From: Mycolicibacter kumamotonensis
GTDB taxonomy: Bacteria > Actinomycetota > Actinomycetes > Mycobacteriales > Mycobacteriaceae
Direction of reading: 5' to 3'
DNA: 64,000 nucleotides
Assembly: GCF_002086285.1 (NCBI RefSeq)
Contig: NZ_MVHU01000004.1
Coordinates: forward strand, 62,001 to 126,000
Of the stretch, positions 33,040 through 41,345 are shown one piece after another. The position numbers and the translations under genes are program-made. Position 1 is the stretch's first letter. The number at the start of each line of letters is the position of its first letter. Below the pieces are notes generated by a model, which worked only from the letters and a program-made list of their open reading frames with translations, was not told the origin of the DNA and searched no databases.

Positions 33040-34146
33040 ATGAAGACACGTGCCGCTGTTTTGTGGGGCTTGGAGCAGAAGTGGGAGGTCGAAGAAGTCG
33101 AGTTGGATCCGCCAGGTCCCGGGGAGGTCCTCGTGCGGCTGGCGGCCACCGGCTTGTGTCATTCCGACGAACATCTGGTCACCGGCGACCTCCCGATCCC
33201 ATTGCCGGTAGTAGGGGGCCATGAGGGTGCTGGCACAGTCGCGGAGTGCGGCGAAGGGGTTGAGGATCTGTCCGAAGGTGATCCTGTCATCTTGACCTTC
33301 CTCCCCTCGTGTGGGCGCTGCTCCTACTGCGCGCGCGGCATGGGCAATCTTTGTGATCTGGGAGCGGCGCTGATGATGGGACCGCAGGTCGACGGCACCT
33401 ATCGCTTTCACGCACGAGGCGAGGACGTCGGGCAGATGTGTTTGCTCGGAACGTTTTCCGAGTACACAGTGGTGCCGCAGGCATCCGTGGTCAAGATTGA
33501 CGGCGGAATCCCTCTGGATCGGGCAGCGTTGATCGGTTGCGGCGTCACGACCGGCTACGGATCTGCGGTGCGGACTGGGGAGGTGCGCGCCGGGGACACC
33601 GTCGTGGTAGTGGGAGCAGGCGGAATCGGAATGAATGCGATTCAGGGCGCGCGAATCGCGGGGGCGCTGGCAATTGTGGCGGTCGATCCGGTGGAGTTCA
33701 AACGAGAGCAAGCGAGCGGGTTCGGCGCGACGCATACCGCCGCCTCGATGGATGAAGCTTGGTCGCTAGTCAGCGATATGACGCTGGGCAAGCTGGCCGA
33801 TGTCTGCATCCTCACCACTGATGTGGCTGAGGCCTCTTATACCGCCGAAGCGCTGGCCTTGGTCGGAAAGCGCGGACGCGTCGTGGTTACGGCCATCGGG
33901 CATCCCGACGAGTCGTCGATCTCAGGGTCACTGCTGGAGATGACGCTTTACGAAAAGCAGATTCGTGGCGCCTTATATGGCTCATCTAATGCGCCACACG
34001 ATATTCCGCGGCTGGTCGAGCTTTACTCGGCCGGGCGGTTGAAGCTCGACGAGTTGGTCACCCGCGAATACTCCCTCGACCAAATCAATGAGGGCTACCA
34101 GGATATGCGTTCAGGAAAAAACATCCGAGGGCTCGTCCGGTTCTGA
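33040..34146 (+). CDS. Zinc-containing alcohol dehydrogenase, NDMA-dependent type
   Basis: A 368-residue medium-chain dehydrogenase. The catalytic zinc ligands are in GLCHSDEHL and GGHEGAG, the structural zinc lobe is CGRCSYCARGMGNLC, and the cofactor loop is VVVGAGGIGMNAIQGA. The form, including LGAALMMGPQVDGTYRFHARG, matches the NDMA-dependent (Rxyl_3153-type) group, whose members bind NAD tightly and in actinobacteria often need mycofactocin for turnover. No mycofactocin genes are in this window. It probably oxidises a primary alcohol in the pathway, for example one released by the BVMO/esterase step. Confidence 0.9.
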   Translation: MKTRAAVLWGLEQKWEVEEVELDPPGPGEVLVRLAATGLCHSDEHLVTGDLPIPLPVVGGHEGAGTVAECGEGVEDLSEGDPVILTFLPSCGRCSYCARGMGNLCDLGAALMMGPQVDGTYRFHARGEDVGQMCLLGTFSEYTVVPQASVVKIDGGIPLDRAALIGCGVTTGYGSAVRTGEVRAGDTVVVVGAGGIGMNAIQGARIAGALAIVAVDPVEFKREQASGFGATHTAASMDEAWSLVSDMTLGKLADVCILTTDVAEASYTAEALALVGKRGRVVVTAIGHPDESSISGSLLEMTLYEKQIRGALYGSSNAPHDIPRLVELYSAGRLKLDELVTREYSLDQINEGYQDMRSGKNIRGLVRF

Positions 34147-34310
34147 AGAGAACCATGCTTCACTTCTCATGTTCACGTCCTTGCGCCGCTGCAGATTACA
34201 CGCCGCCGGACCGCTTAGGCTGCTGCGCGTCGCGTCCTCCTTGCCCATCCTGAGGACGGCAAGCGTCAGCCACCTTGTAATCAATCCATCAAATTCTCGC
34301 GGAGGCTGAG

Positions 34311-35510
34311 ATGACGGACGCAGGCACGACCACGGCATGCGAGGATGGGGCAGCTCGTTTCGTTGTCGCCCCGAAGGTGTGGACTACGCCGGAGCGACGA
34401 GCGCTGAGTCAAATGGCGCGGTCTTTCGTCGAACGTGAAATCGCGCCGAAGCTAGCGGAATGGGAGCGGGTGGGTGAGATCCCGCGCGACCTGCACCTCA
34501 ATGCTGCCGAGGTCGGGCTTCTCGGAATCGGGTTCCCGGAAGAAGTCGGCGGCAGCGGCGGCAACGCGATTGACTCTGCACTGGTCACTGAGGCCATCCT
34601 GGCCGCAGGTGGGTCCACTGGCGTCTGCGCCGCCTTGTTCACCCATGGCATTGCCCTTCCCCACATTGCCGCCAATGGCTCCGAAGTCCTGATTGAACGA
34701 TATGTCCGTCCGACGCTCGCAGGAAAGATGATCGGCTCGCTGGGCGTTACCGAGCCTGGGGCAGGCTCAGATGTCGCGAATTTGCGCACACGCGCAGTGC
34801 GCGATGGCGACACCTACGTGGTCAACGGAGCAAAGACGTTCATCACCAGCGGAGTTCGGGCGGACTTCGTTACTACGGCGGTACGCACCGGCGGACCGGG
34901 TTACGGGGGAGTTTCATTGCTCGTGATCGACAAGAATTCGTCTGGATTTGAAGTGTCCCGCCGGTTGGACAAGATGGGGTGGCGATGTAGCGACACCGCC
35001 GAGTTGTCTTTCGTCGACGTTCGCGTACCGGCTGAGAACCTGGTGGGGGCAGAGAACAGCGGGTTTTTGCAGATCATGCAGCAATTTCAGGCTGAACGGC
35101 TCGGCATCGCTGTCCAGGCGTACGCGACGGCGGATAGGGCTCTCGATCTCGCCAAGAGTTGGGCGCGGGAGCGTGAAACGTTCGGTAGACCGTTGACGGG
35201 GCGCCAGGTCATTCGCCATAAGCTTGCCGAGATGGCTCGACAGGTCGACGTGGCGTGCACCTACACCCGTGCGGTCATGCAGAGGTGGCTAGCAGGGGAG
35301 GATGTCGTTGCCGAGGTGTCGATGGCCAAGAACACCGCTGTGTATGCGTGCGACTACGTGGTCAACGAGGCGGTTCAGATCTTCGGTGGGATGGGCTACA
35401 TGCGTGAGTCTGAGATCGAGAGACACTATCGAGACTGCCGGATTCTCGGAATAGGCGGCGGCACCAACGAAATCATGAACGAGATCATCGCCAAGCGTAT
35501 CGGACTCTAG
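34311..35510 (+). CDS. Acyl-CoA dehydrogenase
   Basis: A 399-residue dehydrogenase with LGVTEPGAGSDVANLRTRAV, VNGAKTFITSG, WRCSDTAELSFVDVRVP and a terminal GIGGGTNEIMNEIIAKRIGL. The Glu of the YEG-type loop is absent (GGG), while FQAERLGIAVQ carries a helix-G Glu. It is the last gene of the island before the mobile element. GGAGGC precedes the ATG. The two dehydrogenases of the island differ in sequence and probably act on different intermediates. Confidence 0.92.
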   Translation: MTDAGTTTACEDGAARFVVAPKVWTTPERRALSQMARSFVEREIAPKLAEWERVGEIPRDLHLNAAEVGLLGIGFPEEVGGSGGNAIDSALVTEAILAAGGSTGVCAALFTHGIALPHIAANGSEVLIERYVRPTLAGKMIGSLGVTEPGAGSDVANLRTRAVRDGDTYVVNGAKTFITSGVRADFVTTAVRTGGPGYGGVSLLVIDKNSSGFEVSRRLDKMGWRCSDTAELSFVDVRVPAENLVGAENSGFLQIMQQFQAERLGIAVQAYATADRALDLAKSWARERETFGRPLTGRQVIRHKLAEMARQVDVACTYTRAVMQRWLAGEDVVAEVSMAKNTAVYACDYVVNEAVQIFGGMGYMRESEIERHYRDCRILGIGGGTNEIMNEIIAKRIGL

Positions 35511-35595
35511 TTACTTGATACCAGTAAAGAAAGTTCTCACGAGCTGGGTCCACGGTGGCTGCTGGTGGGCGTCGGCGGTCTTGAGCTGGGGTGTT

Positions 35596-35639
35596 GCGGG
35601 GCGGCGGACGGGAGCGCCAGCGGACGGTAGCCGCCCCGC
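35596..35639. terminator. GC-rich hairpin between convergent genes
   Basis: A perfect 10-bp inverted repeat (GCGGGGCGGC at 35596-35605, GCCGCCCCGC at 35630-35639, 24-base loop) lies between the end of the acyl-CoA dehydrogenase gene and the end of the creatininase gene. There is no T-run, as is common in high-GC actinobacteria. It can act as a bidirectional terminator and lies close to the presumed left end of the mobile element. Confidence 0.5.
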
Positions 35640-35652
35640 CCGGCTGCTTGGC

Positions 35653-36372
35653 TTATTGGCCGGTGAGGAGTCCGATCAGCGTGGCGGCGTTGCGGCCGAG
35701 GTGGTCGAGGGCTTGGCTGCCTTTGGTTTCGGTGGCTTGTGATGGGTAGCCGATGACGCCGGTGGGCGTGTAGGCGTGGATGCCGATGGTGGTCAGGTAG
35801 CGGCGGTCGGTGGCGGTGTGGTCGCTGGTCTGCCAGCCTTCGCGTAGGTAGTCGGGGTCGGTGGCGAGCAAGATGGAGGTCTCCAGTTCCCCGGCGTGCA
35901 TGTCGTCGTGGCTGCTGCTATGGATGCCTGCGGCGGTTCGGGCCTCGGCCCAGTCTTCGCGGCTGGGGTAGAGCCCGACGTTGATGGGGGCCTTGGGCTG
36001 GTTGGCCTGCTGGACGACGTTGGTCAGTACAGCGTTGCCGCCGTGGCCGTTCACGATGATCAATCCGGCGGTGTTTTGTTGTGACAGTGATTCGATGATG
36101 TCAGCGACGATCGCGGCGAGGGTGGTGGCGCTGATGCTCACGGTGCCGGAGTAGGCCACGTGTTCGTGAGAGCAGCCGAATGTAACCGGCGGTAACTGAA
36201 ACACTTTGTGGTGCTGACTGATTGACGATGCGATAGCACTGGCGATGAGCGTGTCGGTGCCGAGCGGAAGGTAGGGGCCGTGTTGCTCGAATGAGCCGAC
36301 CGGCAGCACCGCGATAGAGCGGGCAGTTGCGGGGTCTGTGCTGGTGGTGTCGGGAATGACTCGACGGCTCAT
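35653..36372 (-). CDS. Creatininase-family amidohydrolase of the element
   Basis: A 239-residue creatininase-family protein with conserved metal ligands: Glu29 and His31 in SFEQHGPYLPLGTDT, Asp40 in the same motif, VNGHGGN (His110) and HAGELETS (His159, Glu162). The family includes creatinine and formamide-type amidases and the mycofactocin protease MftE, but no mycofactocin genes are near. Its start overlaps the stop of the regulator gene (ATGA). A creatininase coupled to an XRE-type regulator recurs in actinobacterial integrative elements as far as I know; its substrate there is unknown. Confidence 0.88.
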   Translation of the reverse strand: MSRRVIPDTTSTDPATARSIAVLPVGSFEQHGPYLPLGTDTLIASAIASSISQHHKVFQLPPVTFGCSHEHVAYSGTVSISATTLAAIVADIIESLSQQNTAGLIIVNGHGGNAVLTNVVQQANQPKAPINVGLYPSREDWAEARTAAGIHSSSHDDMHAGELETSILLATDPDYLREGWQTSDHTATDRRYLTTIGIHAYTPTGVIGYPSQATETKGSQALDHLGRNAATLIGLLTGQ

Positions 36373-37586
36373 GCGATGACTCCTTGGGTGGCGTTTTTGA
36401 TACGGCCGGCGAGCTGTTGCAGGATCGGGTCCTTGTTTCGTCGTCGTCGGCGGTCGCGCACGAGTGTGCCCGCCTTGGCCAGATGAAGTCTGGCCCGCTG
36501 CGAGGGTGCCGCGAGGTAGCCCGGGATCGCCGTGTCGGTGAGGGCCAGTGCTTGCTGGTATTCGCCGGTGGCGATATAGGCGTGCAGGAGCCGCATGTCG
36601 GCCACGGTCTGATCGCGGTACTGGTGTGCGGTCCAGGCGTGATGGTGTCCGGCGAGCAGGGCGACGGCCTTGTCGGGGTCATCAATGCGGAGGTAGCCGA
36701 AGGCGATCTCGCTGGCGACGTAGGCGGCGTGGGCGTAGATCGCATGATCATGAGGATGGGGTTGCAGATCGCCGAGTTCGAGGGCAGCGGCGGCACGGCG
36801 ATGAAATTCTCGCTCATTCTGGTTAAACAGCTCAGCTAGGGCCTGTTGGCGGGCGATACTGGCGGCCAGGCGACCCACGTCGCGCCCGTCGATCAGTTCG
36901 GCGGCCTCAGCAGCCAAGACGGCGGCCAGGTCGGGGTCGCTGCGGGTCAGGATGTTGGACTGGCGCATCAGGATCATGGCGTTGAATGCTGGGCCGGCTG
37001 TGCGCAGGTGCAGGGCAGCGGTGTGGGTGAGTTTCTCTGCGGCGGCGTGATCACCGACATCTTGGGCGATCCATCCAGCGACCTCGGCGGTAGCCCCGGC
37101 AGCATGCCGCATCTCGGTCTTGATCTGCGAAGGTGCGTGCGCAATCAGGGATTCGATCGTGGCAAGGTCGGATTCCACCAGGGGGCGGGCGTGCTGAGGG
37201 CCGAAGGTGTGCTCGACTTCGATATGGGCTTGTTGCCGGGACTCGATGACAGCGAGTACGTCGCGGTTGACAGGAAGTCGCACCAGCAGCGGGTGCGGCA
37301 ATGCGGTGGCGATGGGCACGCTGAACAACTCGTCGGGTTCGACGCCGAACACCGCGGCGAGGTCTTCACGCCACATCGGGCCGAGCATCCCGGTTCGCTC
37401 GATCTGGGCGATCTTTTGTCGTAGGGACTCCCGTTCGGGTAGGTCGGCATCGCCACGTAGCTTGCGGACGTTTTCAACCTCGATTGCCAACTCACGCAGG
37501 CTGTAGCCGTAGCGTTTCCGGGCCGCGCTGAGCCGCTGCGCATTGAGTGCGCGGATCGGGTCGGCTGCGGCCATGGTGTCGATCAT
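36369..37586 (-). CDS. XRE-type regulator with helical (TPR-like) C-terminus
   Basis: About 405 residues. The N-terminal part (LNAQRLSAARKRYGYSLRELAIEVENVRKL, later IAQIERTGMLGPMWREDLAAVFGVEPDEL) is a helix-turn-helix of the XRE class with an insertion between its helices. The rest is a helical array resembling the TPR-like regions of Streptomyces plasmid and AICE regulators (for example TGEYQQALALTDTAI). The start is uncertain: ATG at 37586 or 37574, or GTG at 37646, which would lie inside the tandem repeat. It is divergent from the conjugation operon and probably represses it. Confidence 0.82.
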   Translation of the reverse strand: MIDTMAAADPIRALNAQRLSAARKRYGYSLRELAIEVENVRKLRGDADLPERESLRQKIAQIERTGMLGPMWREDLAAVFGVEPDELFSVPIATALPHPLLVRLPVNRDVLAVIESRQQAHIEVEHTFGPQHARPLVESDLATIESLIAHAPSQIKTEMRHAAGATAEVAGWIAQDVGDHAAAEKLTHTAALHLRTAGPAFNAMILMRQSNILTRSDPDLAAVLAAEAAELIDGRDVGRLAASIARQQALAELFNQNEREFHRRAAAALELGDLQPHPHDHAIYAHAAYVASEIAFGYLRIDDPDKAVALLAGHHHAWTAHQYRDQTVADMRLLHAYIATGEYQQALALTDTAIPGYLAAPSQRARLHLAKAGTLVRDRRRRRNKDPILQQLAGRIKNATQGVIA

Positions 37587-37629
37587 GCCGCATACATCGG
37601 CGCAGGTCAGCCAGGTTTGCGCGTTTGCG

Positions 37630-37647
37630 GTTATCACTGTTATCACT
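37630..37647. repeat. Tandem 9-bp repeat, candidate regulator site
   Basis: Two head-to-tail copies of GTTATCACT (37630-37638 and 37639-37647) lie in the region between the regulator and the SCO3933-like gene. A tandem repeat placed between divergent transcription units suggests a binding site for the XRE-type regulator. If it is an operator, the regulator's start must be downstream of it, at 37586 or 37574. Confidence 0.5.
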
Positions 37648-37741
37648 GCCCGTCACTTCCAGAAGCATCGCCGGTAGCGCTGTCCTTGATCCGCGGATGA
37701 ACACGCCCGCGTGAGAACAACAAAGGAAGGACAGCACCGAG

Positions 37742-38080
37742 ATGAAACTGAAAATCGATACGACCGGCGTGACGTTCCTGTGCACCCGGATTCCGGAGCA
37801 GCGCACCAATTTCGACACCGGTACGCCACGCATCGATAAGGCAACTGGTCAAGCGTTGTGGCAGGTGCAGTTGATCGCCCTGGACGCCACCGGCGGCGAG
37901 GTGCTCGCCGTCACTGTGGTCGGGGAGCCGAAGCTCACGGTCGGACAGCCGGTCGCGGTGTCGGGTCTGGTCGCGCTGCCGTGGTCGCAGGACGGCCGCT
38001 CCGGCATCGCGTACCGCGCCGAAACCATCACCGCCGCCGACCCGGCCGCGGCGGCCAAGCCGGCCCAGCCGCCCCGGTAA
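37742..38080 (+). CDS. SCO3933-family AICE protein
   Basis: A 112-residue protein resembling the small SCO3933 family that precedes the FtsK-like gene in pSAM2-like elements. It is rich in beta strands (TRIPEQRTNFDTGTPRIDKATGQALWQVQ) and ends in an Ala/Pro tail. Family members are labelled regulatory; an OB-fold-like or single-strand-binding role has been suggested from fold, not shown. AAAGGAAGGA precedes the ATG. It is the first gene of the plus-strand conjugation operon. Confidence 0.8.
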   Translation: MKLKIDTTGVTFLCTRIPEQRTNFDTGTPRIDKATGQALWQVQLIALDATGGEVLAVTVVGEPKLTVGQPVAVSGLVALPWSQDGRSGIAYRAETITAADPAAAAKPAQPPR

Positions 38081-38171
38081 CCAAGGCCTGGCCCGGCAAG
38101 CAACCGCAGCAGCGCGCGCTTGCCGGGTCAGCGCCCCCATCATCTTCCCGCCGTAGCGAAAGCAGATCCCC

Positions 38172-39584
38172 ATGTCCAATACCCCAAACCGTAAGAACCA
38201 CAACACTAATCAAACAGACGATGACTGGATCGGCGAGCTGATCTGGGCAGGAGTCAAAGCCACCGGACAGTTGCTGTGGTGGGCGATCCTGTTCCCCGCC
38301 CTGAGCATCCCCGCCGTTGCGGCGATCTGGGTCGGTGTTGGCCACGGCGCCCGCGCCGGGTTAGGGATTGCTCTCGCGGCGGTCGCGGCATATATCGGCT
38401 GGGCTGTGCTGGAACCGGCATCATTCACTCGGTGGGTGAGCGCACCGCTGCGGCACCGCTGGCTGGCGTGGTGGCGCTATCACCGCACCTGGGAATCGGT
38501 GTGCGCTCTGCACGGTTTGACCGCCAAACACGGCGAGCGCACCCTGGTACCGGCCGTCATCTCGGCGCGCATCGGCCATCACGCTGACGCCCTGACCGTG
38601 AAGGTCGTGACCGGCCAATGCCTCACCGACTGGCAGAAACGCGGTCCGGCGTTGGCGGCGGCGTGGCGGGCCGAGCGGTTGACAATCCGGGCCACCACGC
38701 CGGGGCAGGTGCGGATCATCATCGGTCGCGGTGATGTACTCGGCCAACCGATCGCGTTGTCCATGCCGCGCCTTGCGATCCCCGTTGATCTGGGCGCGGT
38801 GCGGGTCGGCATCACCGAAGCCCGCGCCTGGTGGCGCCTACCCGTGTTGGGTCAGCACCTCCTAGTTGCCGGTGCCACCGGGGCTGGGAAGGGCTCGGTG
38901 TTGTGGTCGCTGATTGCCGGACTAGCGCCCGAGGTCAAGTCCGGCCGGGTCAGGTTGTGCGTGATCGACCCGAAAGGCGGCATGGAACTCGGCGCTGGCG
39001 CAGCGCTGTTCACCCGGTTCTGTCACCACACCGGTGAACCCGTGGTGGTGCTGCTGCACGAGCTGGTGGAGCTGATGCAGGCACGCGCCAACCGGCTGCG
39101 TGGACACACTCGCCTGCACAACCCCACGCCCAGCGAGCCGCTGATCGTGTTGATCGTTGACGAGATCGCCGCACTGACCGCCTATGTCACCGACCGCAAA
39201 CTGCGCACCGAGATCGAGCAGCTGCTGGGGCTGTTGTTGTCGCAGGGTCGTGCGGTCGGGATTTCGGTGGTGGCGGCGGTGCAGGACCCGGCCAAAGACA
39301 CCCTGCCGGTGCGGCAGTTGTTCACGGTGCGGATCGGGTTGCGCATGACTGAGGCCACCCAGACCACGATGGTGCTCGGCCAGGGGGCTCGTGATGCTGG
39401 TGCCGAATGCGATCTGATTGCTGATGCCACCCCCGGGGTCGGGTACGTGATGATCGACGGCACCGCTGAGCCGGTGCGGGTGCGCGCCTTTCACGTCACT
39501 GACCGCGACATCGCCGGCTTGGCCCGCACCTTTCGGGCGCCGCGCACGGGCGGTGAGCATTCGCAGGGCCGGGAACCACAGTGA
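38172..39584 (+). CDS. FtsK/SpoIIIE-like conjugal DNA translocase (Tra)
   Basis: A 470-residue translocase. Two N-terminal membrane segments (about residues 33-53 and 64-82) precede the motor domain, with Walker A GATGAGKGS (234-242), Walker B LIVLIVDEIAAL and the downstream sensor region LLLSQGRAVGISVVAAVQDPAK. Proteins of this type (TraB/TraSA) are the only element protein needed for double-stranded DNA transfer between actinomycete mycelia or cells. The stop overlaps the Rep start (GTGA). Confidence 0.93.
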   Translation: MSNTPNRKNHNTNQTDDDWIGELIWAGVKATGQLLWWAILFPALSIPAVAAIWVGVGHGARAGLGIALAAVAAYIGWAVLEPASFTRWVSAPLRHRWLAWWRYHRTWESVCALHGLTAKHGERTLVPAVISARIGHHADALTVKVVTGQCLTDWQKRGPALAAAWRAERLTIRATTPGQVRIIIGRGDVLGQPIALSMPRLAIPVDLGAVRVGITEARAWWRLPVLGQHLLVAGATGAGKGSVLWSLIAGLAPEVKSGRVRLCVIDPKGGMELGAGAALFTRFCHHTGEPVVVLLHELVELMQARANRLRGHTRLHNPTPSEPLIVLIVDEIAALTAYVTDRKLRTEIEQLLGLLLSQGRAVGISVVAAVQDPAKDTLPVRQLFTVRIGLRMTEATQTTMVLGQGARDAGAECDLIADATPGVGYVMIDGTAEPVRVRAFHVTDRDIAGLARTFRAPRTGGEHSQGREPQ

Positions 39585-41155
39585 GTGCTCCAGCCGACGG
39601 TGTGGGCGGATCGGTGGTCTCGCTGCCGGGCCTGCCCACCACCACCGACTCCGCACGGGTGATCACCCAGATGGTTCGGCGCGCATCCTCTGCGGGTTTC
39701 GAGATGTGGTGGCGGCGTGTCGAATCGGTGGGATGCTGTGCTCACCCGATTCAGCTGGTCGGCGCTGGCTCTATTGGGCGCCGGCAGGTGGTGTGGACAC
39801 GGTGCAACAACCGCCGAGCCAGCGTCTGCCCGTCATGCTCGGACCTGTACGCCCGTGACACCTGGCAGCTGGTGCACGCCGGTGCCGCCGGCGGCCACCA
39901 CAACATGCCCGCCGAGGTCGCCGCTCGCCCACAGGTGTTCGCCACCTTGACCGCGCCGAGCTACGGCACGGTGCACCACGCCACCGGCGCGCGTTGCCGC
40001 CCCACATCGACGAGTCCAGGAAGCCGCTGTATTCATGGGAATCCAGTGCGGTGCAACCTAACCCATTCCGTCGGTGATCCAATAGTGGGCCAGCCGTTAT
40101 GCGGCCAGTGCTACGACTACGTCGGGCATGTTCTCTTTACCTGGCATCTGCCCGAGCTGTGGCGCCGTTTCACCATCGCATTGCGGCGCGCCGTAGCAGC
40201 ACAGTTGAGAGCACGTGGGATGGACCGGGGCTCGGTACGCGTGAGTTTCGTCAAGGTCGTCGAACTGCAAGCCCGTGCCATCCCGCACATCCATGCCCTG
40301 ATCCGCCTCGACCCACCGTCAGCACCCACCACCCAGAGTGACCAGAACCATTACGGCCCCGCCGCCACCTGTGGCGGTGGGGAGCCCCGTTCGGGTGCCG
40401 GACCCCGCGGCTGGGTATCGCCGATCACCGCGGGCGAGCTGGCCACGCTGATTCAGAGTGCTGCGCGCCAGATCCGTGTTGACGTTCTCGCCCTCGATGG
40501 CGACGTACGCGAGCTGCGGTTCGGCACCCAGATCGACGCCCAACCGCTCAGCGGCGAAGCAATGGCCGAACCGGTCGGCGCAGCGCCGACAGCTCGCTTG
40601 TCGCCGCGCCGGGTGGCGGCATACCTGGCCAAATACGTCACCAAATCCCTGCAGGACTTCGGTATCACCGCCCGGCGACTCTCGACGGAAGCGATCGCCA
40701 CCCTCGACGTCAGCGAACACGTCCGGTCGATCTTGACCACCATCGCCGAACTCGCCGAACGTGTTGAGCCGATGGCCGGAATTGGGCGATGGCTGCACAC
40801 GCTGGGCTATCGCGGACACATCACCACCAAATCGCGGCACTACTCGACCACCATGGGCGCCCTGCGCGCCGCACGTGCGACCTGGACGAGCAAGAAAAAC
40901 GCCAAACCGATTGAACACCAGGTTCATACGTGGCCAATCGGGCGTGACGTCCCTACAACGGAGGCGCAGGCCAGCCTGGATGCTGACGAGGTGCTCTGGA
41001 AGTTCAACCACGCCGGACACACCAGTGCGGGGGAGCGCACCCTCGTCTACTCCGCGGCCCTCCAACGCATCCACACCCGGCGCATTGGATTGGTGGAAGC
41101 CCGTCGTCAAGTCCGCGACCAGCATGGAGATCCGCCAGGGGGACACGATGGCTGA
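39581..41155 (+). CDS. Rolling-circle replication initiator (RepSA-like)
   Basis: A 524-residue Rep. Features are a Cys-rich N-terminal part (VCPSCSDLY, later PLCGQCYDY), the HUH metal motif PHIHAL (His236, His238) and the nicking motif AYLAKYVTK (Tyr348, Tyr352). This matches Rep proteins of the pSAM2/pIJ101 rolling-circle type used by AICEs to replicate after excision. It starts with a GTG overlapping the Tra stop. A small gene overlaps its 3' end. The motifs are complete, so replication competence is plausible. Confidence 0.9.
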   Translation: MSAPADGVGGSVVSLPGLPTTTDSARVITQMVRRASSAGFEMWWRRVESVGCCAHPIQLVGAGSIGRRQVVWTRCNNRRASVCPSCSDLYARDTWQLVHAGAAGGHHNMPAEVAARPQVFATLTAPSYGTVHHATGARCRPTSTSPGSRCIHGNPVRCNLTHSVGDPIVGQPLCGQCYDYVGHVLFTWHLPELWRRFTIALRRAVAAQLRARGMDRGSVRVSFVKVVELQARAIPHIHALIRLDPPSAPTTQSDQNHYGPAATCGGGEPRSGAGPRGWVSPITAGELATLIQSAARQIRVDVLALDGDVRELRFGTQIDAQPLSGEAMAEPVGAAPTARLSPRRVAAYLAKYVTKSLQDFGITARRLSTEAIATLDVSEHVRSILTTIAELAERVEPMAGIGRWLHTLGYRGHITTKSRHYSTTMGALRAARATWTSKKNAKPIEHQVHTWPIGRDVPTTEAQASLDADEVLWKFNHAGHTSAGERTLVYSAALQRIHTRRIGLVEARRQVRDQHGDPPGGHDG

Positions 41156-41345
41156 CGGTTCCCAAACAGCACATCCTCACTCCGAGTACAACGGTCGCAG
41201 CGATGCGCCGACGATGTCAGAGGGAGGTGTTGAAATTGTCGTACCAGAGAGCTATTGCCTTCCGCATGAGGCCAACCGCGCGCTGGTGCGCGTCATAATG
41301 GCCGTGCGGGACCGGATGCTCGGATCAGACAGGGGAGTCGCGTGA
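41148..41345 (+). CDS. Small protein between Rep and integrase
   Basis: A 65-residue protein whose ATG overlaps the end of rep (CCAGGGGGA ribosome site) and whose stop overlaps the integrase start (GTGA). It is therefore very probably translated as part of the operon. It holds the position usually occupied by an excisionase, but I see no MerR-like HTH; the C-terminal 30 residues (LPHEANRALVRVIMAVRDRML) look helical. It may be a recombination directionality factor of an unknown type, as serine integrases use very diverse ones. That is inference. Confidence 0.65.
   Translation: MADGSQTAHPHSEYNGRSDAPTMSEGGVEIVVPESYCLPHEANRALVRVIMAVRDRMLGSDRGVA

Noticed and set aside
35508..35530. ACTTGATACC resembling ACTTGAACC of the tRNA-Leu end, as a possible left attachment site
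   Set aside because: The match is only about six contiguous bases and is not longer than chance; a serine integrase core is too short to recognise this way.
35653..36372. MftE (mycofactocin peptidase) for the creatininase-family gene
   Set aside because: No mftA/B/C-like genes are nearby, and the gene is embedded in the mobile element's regulator operon.
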